DNA of 64,000 nucleotides from Paenibacillus tyrphae (GCF_000722545.1 NZ_JNVM01000006.1:531575-595574); one strand, 5' to 3'. Counted from the first letter of the stretch, positions 30,450 to 39,727 are shown. Notes: generated from the sequence alone by a model not told the origin. Made by a program: numbers and translations.

Positions 30450-31364
30450 TCACGGCTTCGGCCGAAGCGCCAGCCGCAAAGCCCGGCTGATCAGCACGGG
30501 CAGTACCGATACGTGCCCTTCGCCTTCAAACTCCTTATATTCCACATCCAATCCGCGCCCGGACAAGGCCGCCAACCGCTCCGAGAGCGCCAGCGCGCGG
30601 TCGCAATTGCGCGAGACGTGCGTCTTCTCCAGCTCGCCTACGCCGAGCAGCAGCTCGATCCGATTGGCCGCAGGCTGCAATCCTCTCGCAAATTCGCGCT
30701 CCGCCTCAAGCAGGAACGGCTCGTTCCAGTGCAGCGACGGGCTGCCCGCGATATAGCTTTGAAACGTATGCGGCTTCGCAAACAGCGCGTACAACACAAA
30801 TAACCCGCCGAGCGAATGTCCGAAAATCGTCTGTCTGCTGCGGTCCACTGGAAACTCGCCTTCGATTTGCGGTTTTAACTCCTCCTCGATGAATTTCAGG
30901 AAATGAGCGGCTCCGCCTTGCTCGGGAAGCGGCGTGCTGTCCGATCGGTTCAAATATTCCTTCGTAGCCGCCGGCGTCAGATCGTAAAACCGCTCCGGCG
31001 CGAACGGTCCGTTCACCGGATACCCGATCCCGACGATAACCGCCGGGACGATCCCGGTTTTGTCGGGCCGCCGGCTTTGCAGCCGTACGGCTTCCACCAT
31101 CGTGCCGAATACCGAATTCGCATCCAGCAAATAAATGACCGGAAATCCGGCAGGAGGCGGCGCCTCCGGAGGCTTAGCCACGAGAATCTGGTACCTCCGG
31201 TGATGATCGCGCGATTTCATCGTCCACGTCTCCGCCCACGGAATATCGACTTTGCCGCGCGCGAGGTCTTTCAGCGTTACTTCGCTTTGTTCGTTCGGCT
31301 TGAACGCCACTATGCTTCCATCTCCTTCAATGCTTACGCTCTGAACCGCCACGTTTCCGTTCAT
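30450..31364 (-). CDS. besA: BesA-like siderophore esterase (alpha/beta hydrolase)
   Basis: A 304-residue cytoplasmic hydrolase expected to open the trilactone ring of the ferric siderophore and so release iron. The nucleophile elbow is GHSLGG in [19 protein letters not shown]; a strand with [17 protein letters not shown] lies before it and the C-terminal His is probably in [11 protein letters not shown]. These are marks of the esterase D / enterobactin-esterase-like family containing BesA and IroE. No signal peptide is seen. The start at 31364 (MNGNVAV) is 13 bp after the stop of the binding-protein gene, with only a weak binding site, so translational coupling is likely. Confidence 0.87.
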   Translation of the reverse strand: MNGNVAVQSVSIEGDGSIVAFKPNEQSEVTLKDLARGKVDIPWAETWTMKSRDHHRRYQILVAKPPEAPPPAGFPVIYLLDANSVFGTMVEAVRLQSRRPDKTGIVPAVIVGIGYPVNGPFAPERFYDLTPAATKEYLNRSDSTPLPEQGGAAHFLKFIEEELKPQIEGEFPVDRSRQTIFGHSLGGLFVLYALFAKPHTFQSYIAGSPSLHWNEPFLLEAEREFARGLQPAANRIELLLGVGELEKTHVSRNCDRALALSERLAALSGRGLDVEYKEFEGEGHVSVLPVLISRALRLALRPKP

Positions 31365-31377
31365 CGGCAAATTCCGC

Positions 31378-32394
31378 TTATTTGACCAAATGCTTGACCG
31401 TATCGTCAATAATTTTCTCGTAAGCGATCAGGCCGTTCCCGAGCCAATAATTGTCGCTCACCTCGAACACCTGTCCCTGCTTTGCCGCAGGCATCGCCTT
31501 CCAAATCGGGCTTCCCGTAATTTCTTTTATCCGCTCCGTGCCTTGACCATATTGATTGATGATGAAAATATAGTCCGCATCCAGCTGAGGAAGAATCTCC
31601 AGGGAAATGGTGGCGCTATTCTCCTTCTCCACCAGCTTGGGCTTGCCCAGACCGAGCTTCTGGTACAGAACCTGCCCGCTCATGTAGTTCCCGCCCATCA
31701 GGCTCACGCCTCTGGCTGCGAAGCGGATGACCGCCACCTTTTTCCCTTTTGCGGCTTGATCCAGCTTCTCCTTGGCTTCCTGTACTTTCTGACGGTACGC
31801 TTTCAGCGCTTGCTCCGCTTCTGCCGACTTGCCAAGCAGATTCCCCAGAGTCGCAAGCGATTTCTCCACGTCGCCGGAGGCATTCGTAAAAGCGTACGTC
31901 GGTGCAACCTTGGCGTACTTCTCGTAATTGCCGTTGCCCGAATAGCTGTTATTTTGCAAAATGATCAAATCGGGATTATAAGCCATCAGCACCTCGGGAG
32001 AAGGGGGGCCGCCCGAGAAATCGAGCCGGGGAACGCCGCTCAGCTCCTGCTGCAAATAATCTTGTCCTTGCGTACCGCTTGACCATTGGGCGACCGGTTT
32101 GATCCCCAGCTTCAACAAGGAGTCCTCCAGATACGGGGCAAACACCCGCTGCGGCGCGGCAGGCACCTTGACTTCATGACCCAACTCGTCCTTGACGACC
32201 TGTTCTTTGGCAGGAGCCTGGCTTTGGCCGTCGGCGGCAGCGCTTTTTTCGTCGGTATTGGCCTCTGGCGCATGGGCTGCCCCCTTGTTCGCCGTGCCGC
32301 AGCCGGCCAGCAGCCCGCCCGCCACAACGAGACACAGCAAGACGGACAGCGGCATGCGGCCGGCCAGCCTTAATCGATGAAGCATGTCACGCAT
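31378..32394 (-). CDS. Siderophore-binding lipoprotein (FeuA-like, Peripla_BP_2)
   Basis: A 338-residue membrane-anchored binding protein for a ferric siderophore. The signal peptide ends in the lipobox LLAGCG (Cys about 33), followed by a Ser/Ala/Glu linker; the body has the helical-backbone class III fold markers VVKDELGHEVKVPAAPQRVF, MAYNPDLIILQNN and a C-terminal VFEVSDNYWLGNGLIAYEKI. In Bacillus subtilis the equivalent protein FeuA works with permeases FeuB, FeuC and ATPase YusV, none of which are in this window. The start at 32394 has AAGGAG seven bases upstream. A Fur-box-like sequence lies at 32412-32430, so iron control is expected. Confidence 0.9.
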   Translation of the reverse strand: MRDMLHRLRLAGRMPLSVLLCLVVAGGLLAGCGTANKGAAHAPEANTDEKSAAADGQSQAPAKEQVVKDELGHEVKVPAAPQRVFAPYLEDSLLKLGIKPVAQWSSGTQGQDYLQQELSGVPRLDFSGGPPSPEVLMAYNPDLIILQNNSYSGNGNYEKYAKVAPTYAFTNASGDVEKSLATLGNLLGKSAEAEQALKAYRQKVQEAKEKLDQAAKGKKVAVIRFAARGVSLMGGNYMSGQVLYQKLGLGKPKLVEKENSATISLEILPQLDADYIFIINQYGQGTERIKEITGSPIWKAMPAAKQGQVFEVSDNYWLGNGLIAYEKIIDDTVKHLVK

Positions 32395-32411
32395 GGAATC
32401 TCTCCTTCGAT

Positions 32412-32430
32412 GATAATAATTCTCATTCAC
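32412..32430. promoter_or_regulatory. Fur-box-like site upstream of siderophore-binding protein gene
   Basis: GATAATAATTCTCATTCAC matches the 19-bp Fur consensus at 14 positions and lies 18 bases upstream of the start at 32394. It may give a second, internal iron-controlled promoter inside the cluster. Confidence 0.6.
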
Positions 32431-32442
32431 GAGGATTATACA

Positions 32443-33663
32443 TCATGGTCCGAAGCGGGCACCATGGACGCTATCCTGTATTGAATTTGGACAATTCCCT
32501 GTAAACAAGAGCTGCGCTTCATCCAGCATCCGCGCAACGGATACAGCAGAATACTCGAACCAGGGGTCCGAGGAAATCAAGTGCACCTGCCCATTTCGGA
32601 CGGCTTTGAGCTGACGCCATGCTGCCGAATGCTGGAGCGCCAGCCAATACGCCCGCGAAGCGGCCTCGGGACATACGAGGAGCAGCAGACGGTCGGGATT
32701 CAGCTCCGCAAGCCGTTCCATTGTAAGCGGCCGGTGGCCGGACGGCTCTGCCCGGTAAACCAAGTTCAGCTTTAAATCCCGGCACAGCACGTCCTCCATG
32801 CCGCGGTTGCAATAAGCATGAAGACCTTGCCCGAAAATACGCAGAACCAGAATACCGTCGTCACCGAGCGCCTCGCCGATGTGCGCCCGGGCCAGCTCCG
32901 CCCGCCGTTCGTAGCCGGCGATCCACTGCTCCGCCTTGTCCTCCTGCCCCAGAAACCGGGCGATCAGGCGAAGCTGCTCCCGCCATCCGTCCCGCTCCGC
33001 CGAAACGAAGAAAGACGGCGCGATGTCCTCCAGCTTCCGTTTCTCGTCCTCGCCCAGCCGGTCGGTGCCGATAATCGCGTCGGGGCGAGTCCGCGCCAGC
33101 GTCCCCAAATTTTCCTCGAACGACCAGCTCGTATAAGGGTCCGTCAGCTTGAGGGGGCGCTTGATCCGCTCTTTATAGGCGTTATAGTAATAAGGAGTCC
33201 ACTTGGAATCGAGCGGCGCCGCCGCCGGCATAATATTCAGCGCCAGCAGCTGGCCGGTGACCGAGGAAGAGCATGCGGCGATTTGCTGCCTGGCTTTTTT
33301 GACATAGTCGGAGGGGGATACACCCACCTCCTTCTTGAATTTGCGGCTGAAATAAAACTCGTCCCGGTAACCGACCTTTTGGGCGATTTCCCGCAGCCGC
33401 TCCTCCGATTCCATCAAATAACGCTTGGCCCGGTTAATCCGGAGGTCCGTCAAATAATCCATCGCGCTCTGCCCGTACGTTTTCTTGAAGAGGTCCACAA
33501 AATATTTGGGGGTAATATTGGCCATCTGCGCCAACTGTCCGATGGACAGAGGCTCGTTATAGTGCTCATTCATAAACTCGCGGATTTCAATCAGGCTTTT
33601 CTTCGGACTCCGGCTCCTCGCAGACGCGGTTCGTCCCCTCGGCAGCCTTTCTTTTTGAAGCAT
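32443..33663 (-). CDS. AraC-type activator fused to a siderophore-binding domain (Btr-like)
   Basis: A cytoplasmic regulator of 406 residues. Residues 20-120 are the AraC double helix-turn-helix (MANITPKYFVDLFKKTYGQS and REIAQKVGYRDEFYFSRKFK). Residues 140-400 are a Peripla_BP_2-type domain without signal peptide (LARTRPDAIIGTDRLG, ERLAELNPDRLLLLVCPEA). Bacillus Btr has the same two domains but also a further N-terminal domain; that is missing here. It probably binds the ferric siderophore inside the cell and activates the uptake/biosynthesis genes that follow 49 bp downstream. The start at 33663 has GGGAGGAGG upstream; a perfect Fur box lies 37 bp before the start. Confidence 0.88.
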   Translation of the reverse strand: MLQKERLPRGRTASARSRSPKKSLIEIREFMNEHYNEPLSIGQLAQMANITPKYFVDLFKKTYGQSAMDYLTDLRINRAKRYLMESEERLREIAQKVGYRDEFYFSRKFKKEVGVSPSDYVKKARQQIAACSSSVTGQLLALNIMPAAAPLDSKWTPYYYNAYKERIKRPLKLTDPYTSWSFEENLGTLARTRPDAIIGTDRLGEDEKRKLEDIAPSFFVSAERDGWREQLRLIARFLGQEDKAEQWIAGYERRAELARAHIGEALGDDGILVLRIFGQGLHAYCNRGMEDVLCRDLKLNLVYRAEPSGHRPLTMERLAELNPDRLLLLVCPEAASRAYWLALQHSAAWRQLKAVRNGQVHLISSDPWFEYSAVSVARMLDEAQLLFTGNCPNSIQDSVHGARFGP

Positions 33664-33700
33664 GATAGCCCTCCTCCCGGTATGCACACGATGATTTTTC

Positions 33701-33719
33701 GATAATGATAATCATTATC
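33701..33719. promoter_or_regulatory. Fur box, perfect consensus
   Basis: GATAATGATAATCATTATC is identical to the classical 19-bp Fur box. It lies 37 bp upstream of the Btr-like gene at the head of the minus-strand siderophore cluster and should repress it when iron is plentiful. Confidence 0.93.
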
Positions 33720-33806
33720 AGTAAGGTATCATATCCCTTTATTTCCAGTCAATCCCGTTCAAGAAAAATATAAGATTCGCCCTTCCGCGCAGCGCCGATA
33801 AAAAAA

Positions 33807-33856
33807 TGACCGAAGAAACAAGCAACGTTGCTTCGAACGTCGCCTTTCTCCGGTCA
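33807..33856 (-). terminator. Terminator of the orphan NRPS gene
   Basis: TGACCG (33807-33812) and CGGTCA (33851-33856) close a long imperfect hairpin containing GAAGAAA/TTTCTC and the palindrome AACGTT. On the minus strand six T follow. It lies 32 bases after the NRPS stop at 33888. Confidence 0.75.
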
Positions 33857-33887
33857 GGCTATCAACTCAAATCTGCTTTAGGGATAA

Positions 33888-36800
33888 TCAGGATTTTCCG
33901 TATTCCGCACATGCCGCCTCGTGAAACGCCGCTCGGACTTCCTCCACGTCAATCTTGTAGCTGCAGCGAATGGAGAAAATGAAGCCGTCGGCGTGAGACG
34001 TGGCGATGCAGTTGAACAGCGAATAAATCGGCAGCGGATTCGGCTGTTTCACGACGGTTTCATCGTACAGGCTTTCCTCCAAATGCCCTTTAGTGCTGTT
34101 GCCCAAATAATTAAACATGAACAGATCGAGGTGCTCGTACTGCTCCCCAAACTGCACGAGCTCCTTGGTTCGGTCCCAGTCGCCACGGCAAGCGGGATCG
34201 GTAAGCAGGTGCATAAAATTGATGTTGCTGTCCTTTAGAAGATCCAGCCGGGTTCTTACGGTACGAATCATCCCGTCCTGATGCAGCCGCGCATCGATCA
34301 AGAGAGGCACGAAATCGATAAATTCCCCGACCGTATTGTAATACGACGCCTCTTCGTACCTTCGACTGTCATATAGGAACAGCAAGGGCAGATGATTTGC
34401 CGCCAAATAGGTTTGCAGCCCCTTGGTATAGACGGAAAGCGCAGCCCCCAAAGAGTGCTCCTTCGCCGGAATATTTACATTAAACAACAAAGCCTCGTCA
34501 CTCGTTCGATGCGCCATCCGCCGCAAAATGTCCCGTTTGCTCTGTTGAAACGTTTCCAGCTCAAAGGCCGAGATCCATTCCTGTTCCGTGATGCCTCTGG
34601 GGCCGTGCTGAATTTGCTGCACATATTGGGCAAACGGCTTCACTTCCTCCGAAGGCGGCGCCTGGCCCTGAAGCAGACTTCGGTAGCAAGAGACCAACTG
34701 CCGCTCGATGACTTCCGTTGTCACCCGGTCGCACAGGACATGATGCAAGAGCCCGATGACATAGTGCTCGCGCAGGTTTCGTTTCAACAGTACCATTTGA
34801 TACAAAATATGCTCCCCGACGTAGCGGGTGTTTTCAACGAAATCCTGCAGCATGTCCATAAACGGACCGCTCGGATCGCGGCCCGAAACGTCGATGAGGC
34901 TAAGCTTCGGCGGGCGTCCGGAAGGAAATGTGTATTCCTTCCAGCAAACGCACGGCTCCCCTTGGACGGGAACGCTTCTCAGCTGACCTTGATTTTGTAC
35001 GAGCCAAGCGTAAGCCCGGTCTAAAAGCGCGTAATCCACATACTCGTCCAGCTTGAAGAAAACCAGGCTGGAAGGCGTGTGGAAATTAATTTGCACCTGT
35101 TGTATCGCCCCGAGCGGGTATTCGTGCGTCGCTTGCCCCGTTTTGATCCACCGGTCCGCTTGATCGTAATCGTCCTGAAGCTGCCCGCGAACAGCTGCGG
35201 CCTCATCCGCTTCCATCCTTGTTAAACCGAGACGGCGGCAAAAGACCTCTTCATCGATCGATTCGTCGATCGCTTGGTTCGGGTCCGTTTCGATCCTTTG
35301 ATGCAGAGGCACGATATAGTGGGGCAGGAGCGTTTTGGCCACTTTGCCGTTCATCATCCGTACGAGGCTTTCAACGCGGTCCCCCTCTGCGGCATCGCTG
35401 TAAAGAACGTAAATCTCTTTCGTTTCGTGAAGAAAATCCCGCACGCGATACGAGACCAGCTCGTATACGCCCTCCGTTTCCCGGTGCAGCCAGGACACCA
35501 GCTCTTCTTTCGTTTCGATAAGATGTTCCTGCTCCTTGGCCGATTGAAGGTAAGCGGCCAGCGCGCGGATCGAATTATAGTGGTAAATATCGGTTAAGGT
35601 AACGTAACAACCCGCTTTCTCCATTTCCGACATCAACGCCAGCGCTTTCAGCGAATGTCCGCCAAGATCGAAGAAGCCGTCCAAGACGCTGAGGTTCGGA
35701 ACGCCCAGTACCTCCTGCCAAATGTTCGCCAACTTGGCTTCCAACTCCGTCGCGGGAGCGGCGTGCTCTGCGCCGGTGTGCAGCCTGTCTTCCGGAGCCG
35801 GCAGCGCCTTGCGGTCTACCTTGCCGTTGATGGTGAGCGGGATCTGCTCCAACTGCACGAAGTAGGACGGGATCATGTAGTCTGGCAGCTCTTGCGCCAG
35901 AGCGCTTCGCGCCTCGCTTGCGGTGAACGGGCGGTCCGCCACAAAGTAGGCGCACAACTGCTTCTGCCCGCTCTCGTCCTCCCTGGCGACGACGACGGCT
36001 TCGCGGATCGCTTCCACCTTCGCGAGCTGCGACTCAATCTCGCCCGGCTCGATCCGGTATCCGCGAATTTTCACCTGCCCGTCGATCCGGCCTTTGTATT
36101 CCAGCGTGCCGTCGGCTTGCCACCGGACCAAGTCTCCCGTGCGGTAGCAGCGCTCTCCCGGCCGAAAAGGGCTGTTGACGAACTTCTCCGCCGTGAGCTC
36201 GGGAAGGTTCAAATACCCGCGCGCAACGCCGTCCCCGCCGACGAGAAGCTCGCCCCATGTTCCAACGGGCAGCAGCTTCATCGAACGGTCCGTCACATAG
36301 GCTGTCGAATAGCCGATCGGACGGCCGATGGGTACCGCTTCCGTCTGCATGCCGACGACCGGATACGTCGTGGAGAACGTCGTGTTTTCCGTCGGGCCGT
36401 AAGCGTTCACGACAGCGAGCCCGGGGTTATCGCGCAGCACAAGATTGACGTGCGGTACGGATAGGACATCGCCCCCGACAAGCAGCGTTTGCAGGCTGCC
36501 GAACAGCGTGCTGTCCTGCTGGGACAATTGATTAAAGAGCGGCGAGGTGAGCCACATCGTCGTAATCCCGTAACGCCGGATCGCCTCCTTCAATTTTTCC
36601 GCGTTCAAGATGACCTCGTTGTTCACGAGATACAGCCGTCCGCCATTCAGCAGCGCTCCCCAAATCTCGAACGTGGAGGCGTCGAAAACGATAGCGCCCG
36701 TTTGCAAAATTCGCGTCGTTTCATCCAGTGCGACGTAGTTGCAATATTTCACCAGCCGGACGATGCTGCGGTGCTCGACCATCACGCCTTTCGGCTTGCC

Positions 36801-37319
36801 GGTCGAACCCGATGTATAGATGACATACGCCAAATGATTGGGCCCCGTTGCGGGCTCGACATTCGATCCGTTCCCGTCGTAAGCTTGCGGATCATCCAAA
36901 CGTACCGTTTTCCCGCTAAAGTCCGGATGTCCCGCTAACCCGCCCCGGGTGAGCAAAATGTTCGCGCCCGAATCGTCCAGCATGTAGCGAGTGCGCTCCG
37001 CCGGGTAACCGGGATCGATCGGCACGTACGCGCCGCCGGCTTTCAAGATGCCCAGGAGGCCCACGATCAAGTCCAAGGAACGCTCAATCATGATGCAGAC
37101 CGGTTGATCCGGCTGCACTCCTTCCGCCCGCAAGGTACGCGCCAACCGGTTGGCCCGCTCGTTCAATTCGGCGTACGTCAGCTGCCGGTCCTCGAATACG
37201 AGAGCCGTTTGGTCCGGCGTGCGCTCCGCCTGCTCCTCGAACAGTTGAACGATCGTCTTCTCCCGCGGGTATTTGGCCTTGCTCTCGATCTTTTGCAGCA
37301 ATTGCGCCTCCTCCTGCAT
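33888..37319 (-). CDS. One-module NRPS: A-PCP-linker-degenerate C/E-type domain
   Basis: A cytoplasmic synthetase of 1143 residues not preceded by any condensation domain. The A domain (about 1-520) reads [33 protein letters not shown] and NAYGPTENTT; its pocket, aligned to GrsA, is D-A-F-W-L-G-A-T-F, similar to valine codes. PCP at 540-620 has FFDLGGHSLKAL. Residues 620-770 form a charged linker of no recognised family. Residues 770-1130 resemble an epimerisation/condensation domain: LLHHVLCDR replaces HHxxxDG (Gly lost) and FMFNYLGNS is an E-type motif. No thioesterase is present. The start at 37319 (MQEEAQ) has GGGAGG eight bases upstream. A TetR gene lies just upstream. Product unknown; a separate partner NRPS or free amine acceptor would be needed. 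Confidence 0.85.
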   Translation of the reverse strand: MQEEAQLLQKIESKAKYPREKTIVQLFEEQAERTPDQTALVFEDRQLTYAELNERANRLARTLRAEGVQPDQPVCIMIERSLDLIVGLLGILKAGGAYVPIDPGYPAERTRYMLDDSGANILLTRGGLAGHPDFSGKTVRLDDPQAYDGNGSNVEPATGPNHLAYVIYTSGSTGKPKGVMVEHRSIVRLVKYCNYVALDETTRILQTGAIVFDASTFEIWGALLNGGRLYLVNNEVILNAEKLKEAIRRYGITTMWLTSPLFNQLSQQDSTLFGSLQTLLVGGDVLSVPHVNLVLRDNPGLAVVNAYGPTENTTFSTTYPVVGMQTEAVPIGRPIGYSTAYVTDRSMKLLPVGTWGELLVGGDGVARGYLNLPELTAEKFVNSPFRPGERCYRTGDLVRWQADGTLEYKGRIDGQVKIRGYRIEPGEIESQLAKVEAIREAVVVAREDESGQKQLCAYFVADRPFTASEARSALAQELPDYMIPSYFVQLEQIPLTINGKVDRKALPAPEDRLHTGAEHAAPATELEAKLANIWQEVLGVPNLSVLDGFFDLGGHSLKALALMSEMEKAGCYVTLTDIYHYNSIRALAAYLQSAKEQEHLIETKEELVSWLHRETEGVYELVSYRVRDFLHETKEIYVLYSDAAEGDRVESLVRMMNGKVAKTLLPHYIVPLHQRIETDPNQAIDESIDEEVFCRRLGLTRMEADEAAAVRGQLQDDYDQADRWIKTGQATHEYPLGAIQQVQINFHTPSSLVFFKLDEYVDYALLDRAYAWLVQNQGQLRSVPVQGEPCVCWKEYTFPSGRPPKLSLIDVSGRDPSGPFMDMLQDFVENTRYVGEHILYQMVLLKRNLREHYVIGLLHHVLCDRVTTEVIERQLVSCYRSLLQGQAPPSEEVKPFAQYVQQIQHGPRGITEQEWISAFELETFQQSKRDILRRMAHRTSDEALLFNVNIPAKEHSLGAALSVYTKGLQTYLAANHLPLLFLYDSRRYEEASYYNTVGEFIDFVPLLIDARLHQDGMIRTVRTRLDLLKDSNINFMHLLTDPACRGDWDRTKELVQFGEQYEHLDLFMFNYLGNSTKGHLEESLYDETVVKQPNPLPIYSLFNCIATSHADGFIFSIRCSYKIDVEEVRAAFHEAACAEYGKS

Positions 37320-37427
37320 CTTTACTGCCTCCCGTTCATCCATGCTTCCATTTCCGGACGATTGCCGATAACGAAAGTGCATTCATATATCATACAAGAT
37401 TGTTATATATTAACTCTTTCATTTCTA

Positions 37428-37478
37428 AATGTAAGATTAACATTATTGTTACTTTTTTGTCCAACGAAGCGCGATCGT
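37428..37478 (-). promoter_or_regulatory. 51-bp box shared with the YesMN promoter, upstream of the orphan NRPS
   Basis: 43 of 51 bases are identical to 47078-47128. Its gene-proximal edge is 33 bp upstream of a probable -10 TATGAT (complement 37389-37394) that has no good -35, which suits a binding site for an activator. It contains GTAACA and CTTACA half-sites on the minus strand. Confidence 0.6.
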
Positions 37479-37482
37479 CCCA

Positions 37483-38103
37483 TCATTCGTCCGATAATTG
37501 GATCCCGGCTACCGAATATAACCCGGAACGCATAATTTTGGTCAGCTGCTCGGCCATAAAGTCTGCGGAGTAGGGCAAATCCTTATCGAGCCATCCCTTG
37601 ATGACCATCATCAGAGCGCCTGCGGAATAATGCGCGAGGAACGGACCGGGCACTTGAAGCTTTTGCGGATCGGAATTAAGCAGGGTTATATCTTTAAGAA
37701 TATGTTCCTTAATCATTTCGACGGTTTTCCAAATGAAGCCCGGGACATGCCCGACCATGACCCGATAAAACTCCCGATTCCGATGAATGTGCTCGAACAA
37801 GCATATGAATCTCGGCATCGGATTGTATTTTAAAGATGTCCCCACAGCTTGAACGCTGTTTGTAGCCGACTCGATCTCCGTAACGGCTTGCTCCAGCATT
37901 TCGCGAATGCTTTGCTGCAAGAGGTCCTGCTTATCCTCATAATGATAATAATACGTGGACCGGTTGATATCCGCCCGCTCGATAATATCCTGAATTGTTA
38001 AAGAATCAAACCCTTTCTCGGCGATCAGTGATACGAGCGCTTCTTGGATCGCTTGCCGGGTCCGTTTAATTCTGCGGTCCATGGCTCTGCCTGAATGCGA
38101 CAT
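37483..38103 (-). CDS. TetR-family regulator
   Basis: A 206-residue repressor. The N-terminal helix-turn-helix is standard: RTRQAIQEALVSLIAEKGFD, then LTIQDIIERADINRSTYYYHYEDK. The ligand-binding half (70-200) has the pattern of the TetR_C_7/DhaS-like group, with FICLFEHIHRNREFYRVMVG and HYSAGALMMVIKGWLDKD. The start at 38103 has AAGGAGG upstream. It is immediately upstream of the orphan NRPS on the same strand, separated by 163 bp containing the shared 51-bp box, and divergent from the amidohydrolase at 38285. It could control either; an imperfect inverted repeat TATAATCGTTATA lies at 38204-38216 between them. Confidence 0.9.
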   Translation of the reverse strand: MSHSGRAMDRRIKRTRQAIQEALVSLIAEKGFDSLTIQDIIERADINRSTYYYHYEDKQDLLQQSIREMLEQAVTEIESATNSVQAVGTSLKYNPMPRFICLFEHIHRNREFYRVMVGHVPGFIWKTVEMIKEHILKDITLLNSDPQKLQVPGPFLAHYSAGALMMVIKGWLDKDLPYSADFMAEQLTKIMRSGLYSVAGIQLSDE

Positions 38104-38284
38104 GTGCTCCTCCTTTGTTGAACATTTTCGCTTTCCCCCACATTTGCGTTCGTTTTGTACGATTTCCGATAAATCGCGGCAAATTAACGGTAGAACGCCC
38201 TCCTATAATCGTTATAATAAGGCTTAAGCTTCACGATTTCCAACACTTTGTCGGAAAAATTCAAATTGGAGGGGAGCAAGGTTT

Positions 38285-39502
38285 ATGTCACATGTTTTCT
38301 TCAAAGGCGGCACCTTGATTGACGGGAATGGCGGAGTTATGGAGGATTCGGGAGTTTTGATCCGCAATGACGAAATTGTCCAGATCGGGAAAGCTTCCGA
38401 AGCCAATCTGCCACCGGACACCCGTGTGCAGGAGATTGGCGGGAAAGTGATCATGCCCGGACTGATTGACGCTCATGTGCATCTGGTCGGCGTCAGGACG
38501 CCGAACCCGATTTCCGCTTCGTTTACCCCTCCCGAGCTGCTTGTGGGACGAGCGCTGAACGATACGAAAAAATTAATCGAGGCAGGATTTACAAGCGTCA
38601 GAGACGTGGGAAGTCATATCGCTCTGCATGTACGCAATCTTATCGCGGAAGGCGAATATGAAGGACCAAGAATTAAAGCGTCGTATAAGCTGCTTAGTCA
38701 AACAGGCGGACACGGGGATATGCATATGCTGCCTCCGGAGTTTAATTCTTACGGGCATATTTGCGACGGCGTGGCGGAATGCCGAAAAGCGGCGCGGACC
38801 ATGTTCCGCGAAGGCGCCGATTTTATTAAGGTATGCGCTTCGGGAGGTGTAATATCCGAAAAGGACGATCCCCGTTCGCCCCAGTTTACCCTCGAAGAGT
38901 TGGAAGCGATTGTTTACGAGGCGGGCGCGGTGGGTTCCTATGTCGCCGCTCATGCCCATAGCACGCTGGGCATCAAAAATGCGCTGCGGGCGGGGGTGAA
39001 GACGATCGAGCACGGCATTCTGATGGATGACGAAGCCATCGAATTGATGCTCGACCGGGATGTTATCCTGGTTCCTACAATGACCATTACCAGCCTTCTG
39101 GTTGCGCACGGTTCGCGCATAGGCTTGCCTGAATCGACCTTGCGGAAAGCCCAGCTCCTGAAACAAGTTCATACTCAAAACCTGCAAAAGGCATACCGGG
39201 CCGGCGTCAAAATTGCAACGGGAACCGACCTCATGGGCGTAACTCCGGTGGAACACGGCCAAAATGCCATGGAGCTGAGTTTGCTGGTCAGCGAAGTCGG
39301 TTTAAGCCCGATGGAAGCGATCATTGCCGCCACCAAAACCGCGGCCGCCGCACTCGCGCTCCAAGATTCCGTAGGCACCGTTGAACCCGGCAAAAAAGCG
39401 GACTTGCTCGTTGTTTCCAACAACCCGCTCCAGGATATCAACGTGCTGACGGATACCGCGAATATCGAACAAGTCTATGTGGGCGGCAAACGCTTGAAAT
39501 AA
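38285..39502 (+). CDS. Zinc-dependent amidohydrolase / carboxypeptidase (imidazolonepropionase-related)
   Basis: A 405-residue amidohydrolase-superfamily enzyme. The N-terminal beta-sandwich is followed by the HxH metal motif in VIMPGLIDAHVHLVG, then the bridging-Lys region GADFIKVCASGG, His ligands in AAHAHSTLGIKNA and IEHGILMDDEA, and the Asp in ATGTDLMGVTP. The last strand is VEPGKKADLLVVSNNPLQDI. This set is typical of the Xaa-Pro dipeptidase / L-arginine or L-lysine carboxypeptidase (Sgx9260-like) group. The start at 38285 is behind GGAGGGG. It stands alone between a divergent TetR gene and a non-coding repeat region. The exact peptide or N-acyl substrate is not decided by sequence. Confidence 0.85.
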   Translation: MSHVFFKGGTLIDGNGGVMEDSGVLIRNDEIVQIGKASEANLPPDTRVQEIGGKVIMPGLIDAHVHLVGVRTPNPISASFTPPELLVGRALNDTKKLIEAGFTSVRDVGSHIALHVRNLIAEGEYEGPRIKASYKLLSQTGGHGDMHMLPPEFNSYGHICDGVAECRKAARTMFREGADFIKVCASGGVISEKDDPRSPQFTLEELEAIVYEAGAVGSYVAAHAHSTLGIKNALRAGVKTIEHGILMDDEAIELMLDRDVILVPTMTITSLLVAHGSRIGLPESTLRKAQLLKQVHTQNLQKAYRAGVKIATGTDLMGVTPVEHGQNAMELSLLVSEVGLSPMEAIIAATKTAAAALALQDSVGTVEPGKKADLLVVSNNPLQDINVLTDTANIEQVYVGGKRLK

Positions 39503-39608
39503 GAGGATAGCCGTCGAAGGCGAACTTTGCTCCCGGACACTAACTTGTCATTAGTGTCCTGAGCTTGTTGAGAAAGTGGTCAAACGGGATTATAGAGGTT
39601 ACGATGGG

Positions 39609-39727
39609 GTGGGGTATCCACTTCCGACCGCTCTTGTCCTCGGGAAATTTGGATTGGAAGCCGCTTAGTAGTGGACATTTCCCGAAGACAAAGGCGGCCG
39701 CTATCGCTTCTCCAGTGGATACCCCAC
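39609..39727. repeat. Long inverted repeat (about 120 bp), possible MITE-like or structural element
   Basis: The outer arms at 39609-39622 and 39714-39727 are perfect 14-bp inverted copies (GTGGGGTATCCACT). Inside, CTTGTCCTCGGGAAAT near 39632 pairs with ATTTCCCGAAGACAAAG near 39677, so most of the 119 bases fold into one imperfect hairpin. It is non-coding and lies between the amidohydrolase stop (39502) and the sugar ABC operon. No target duplication was evident. Confidence 0.55.

Noticed and set aside
37381..37482. Fur box for the orphan NRPS
   Set aside because: No sequence near the 19-bp Fur consensus was found upstream of 37319, so it was not assigned to the iron regulon despite lying next to the dhb cluster.
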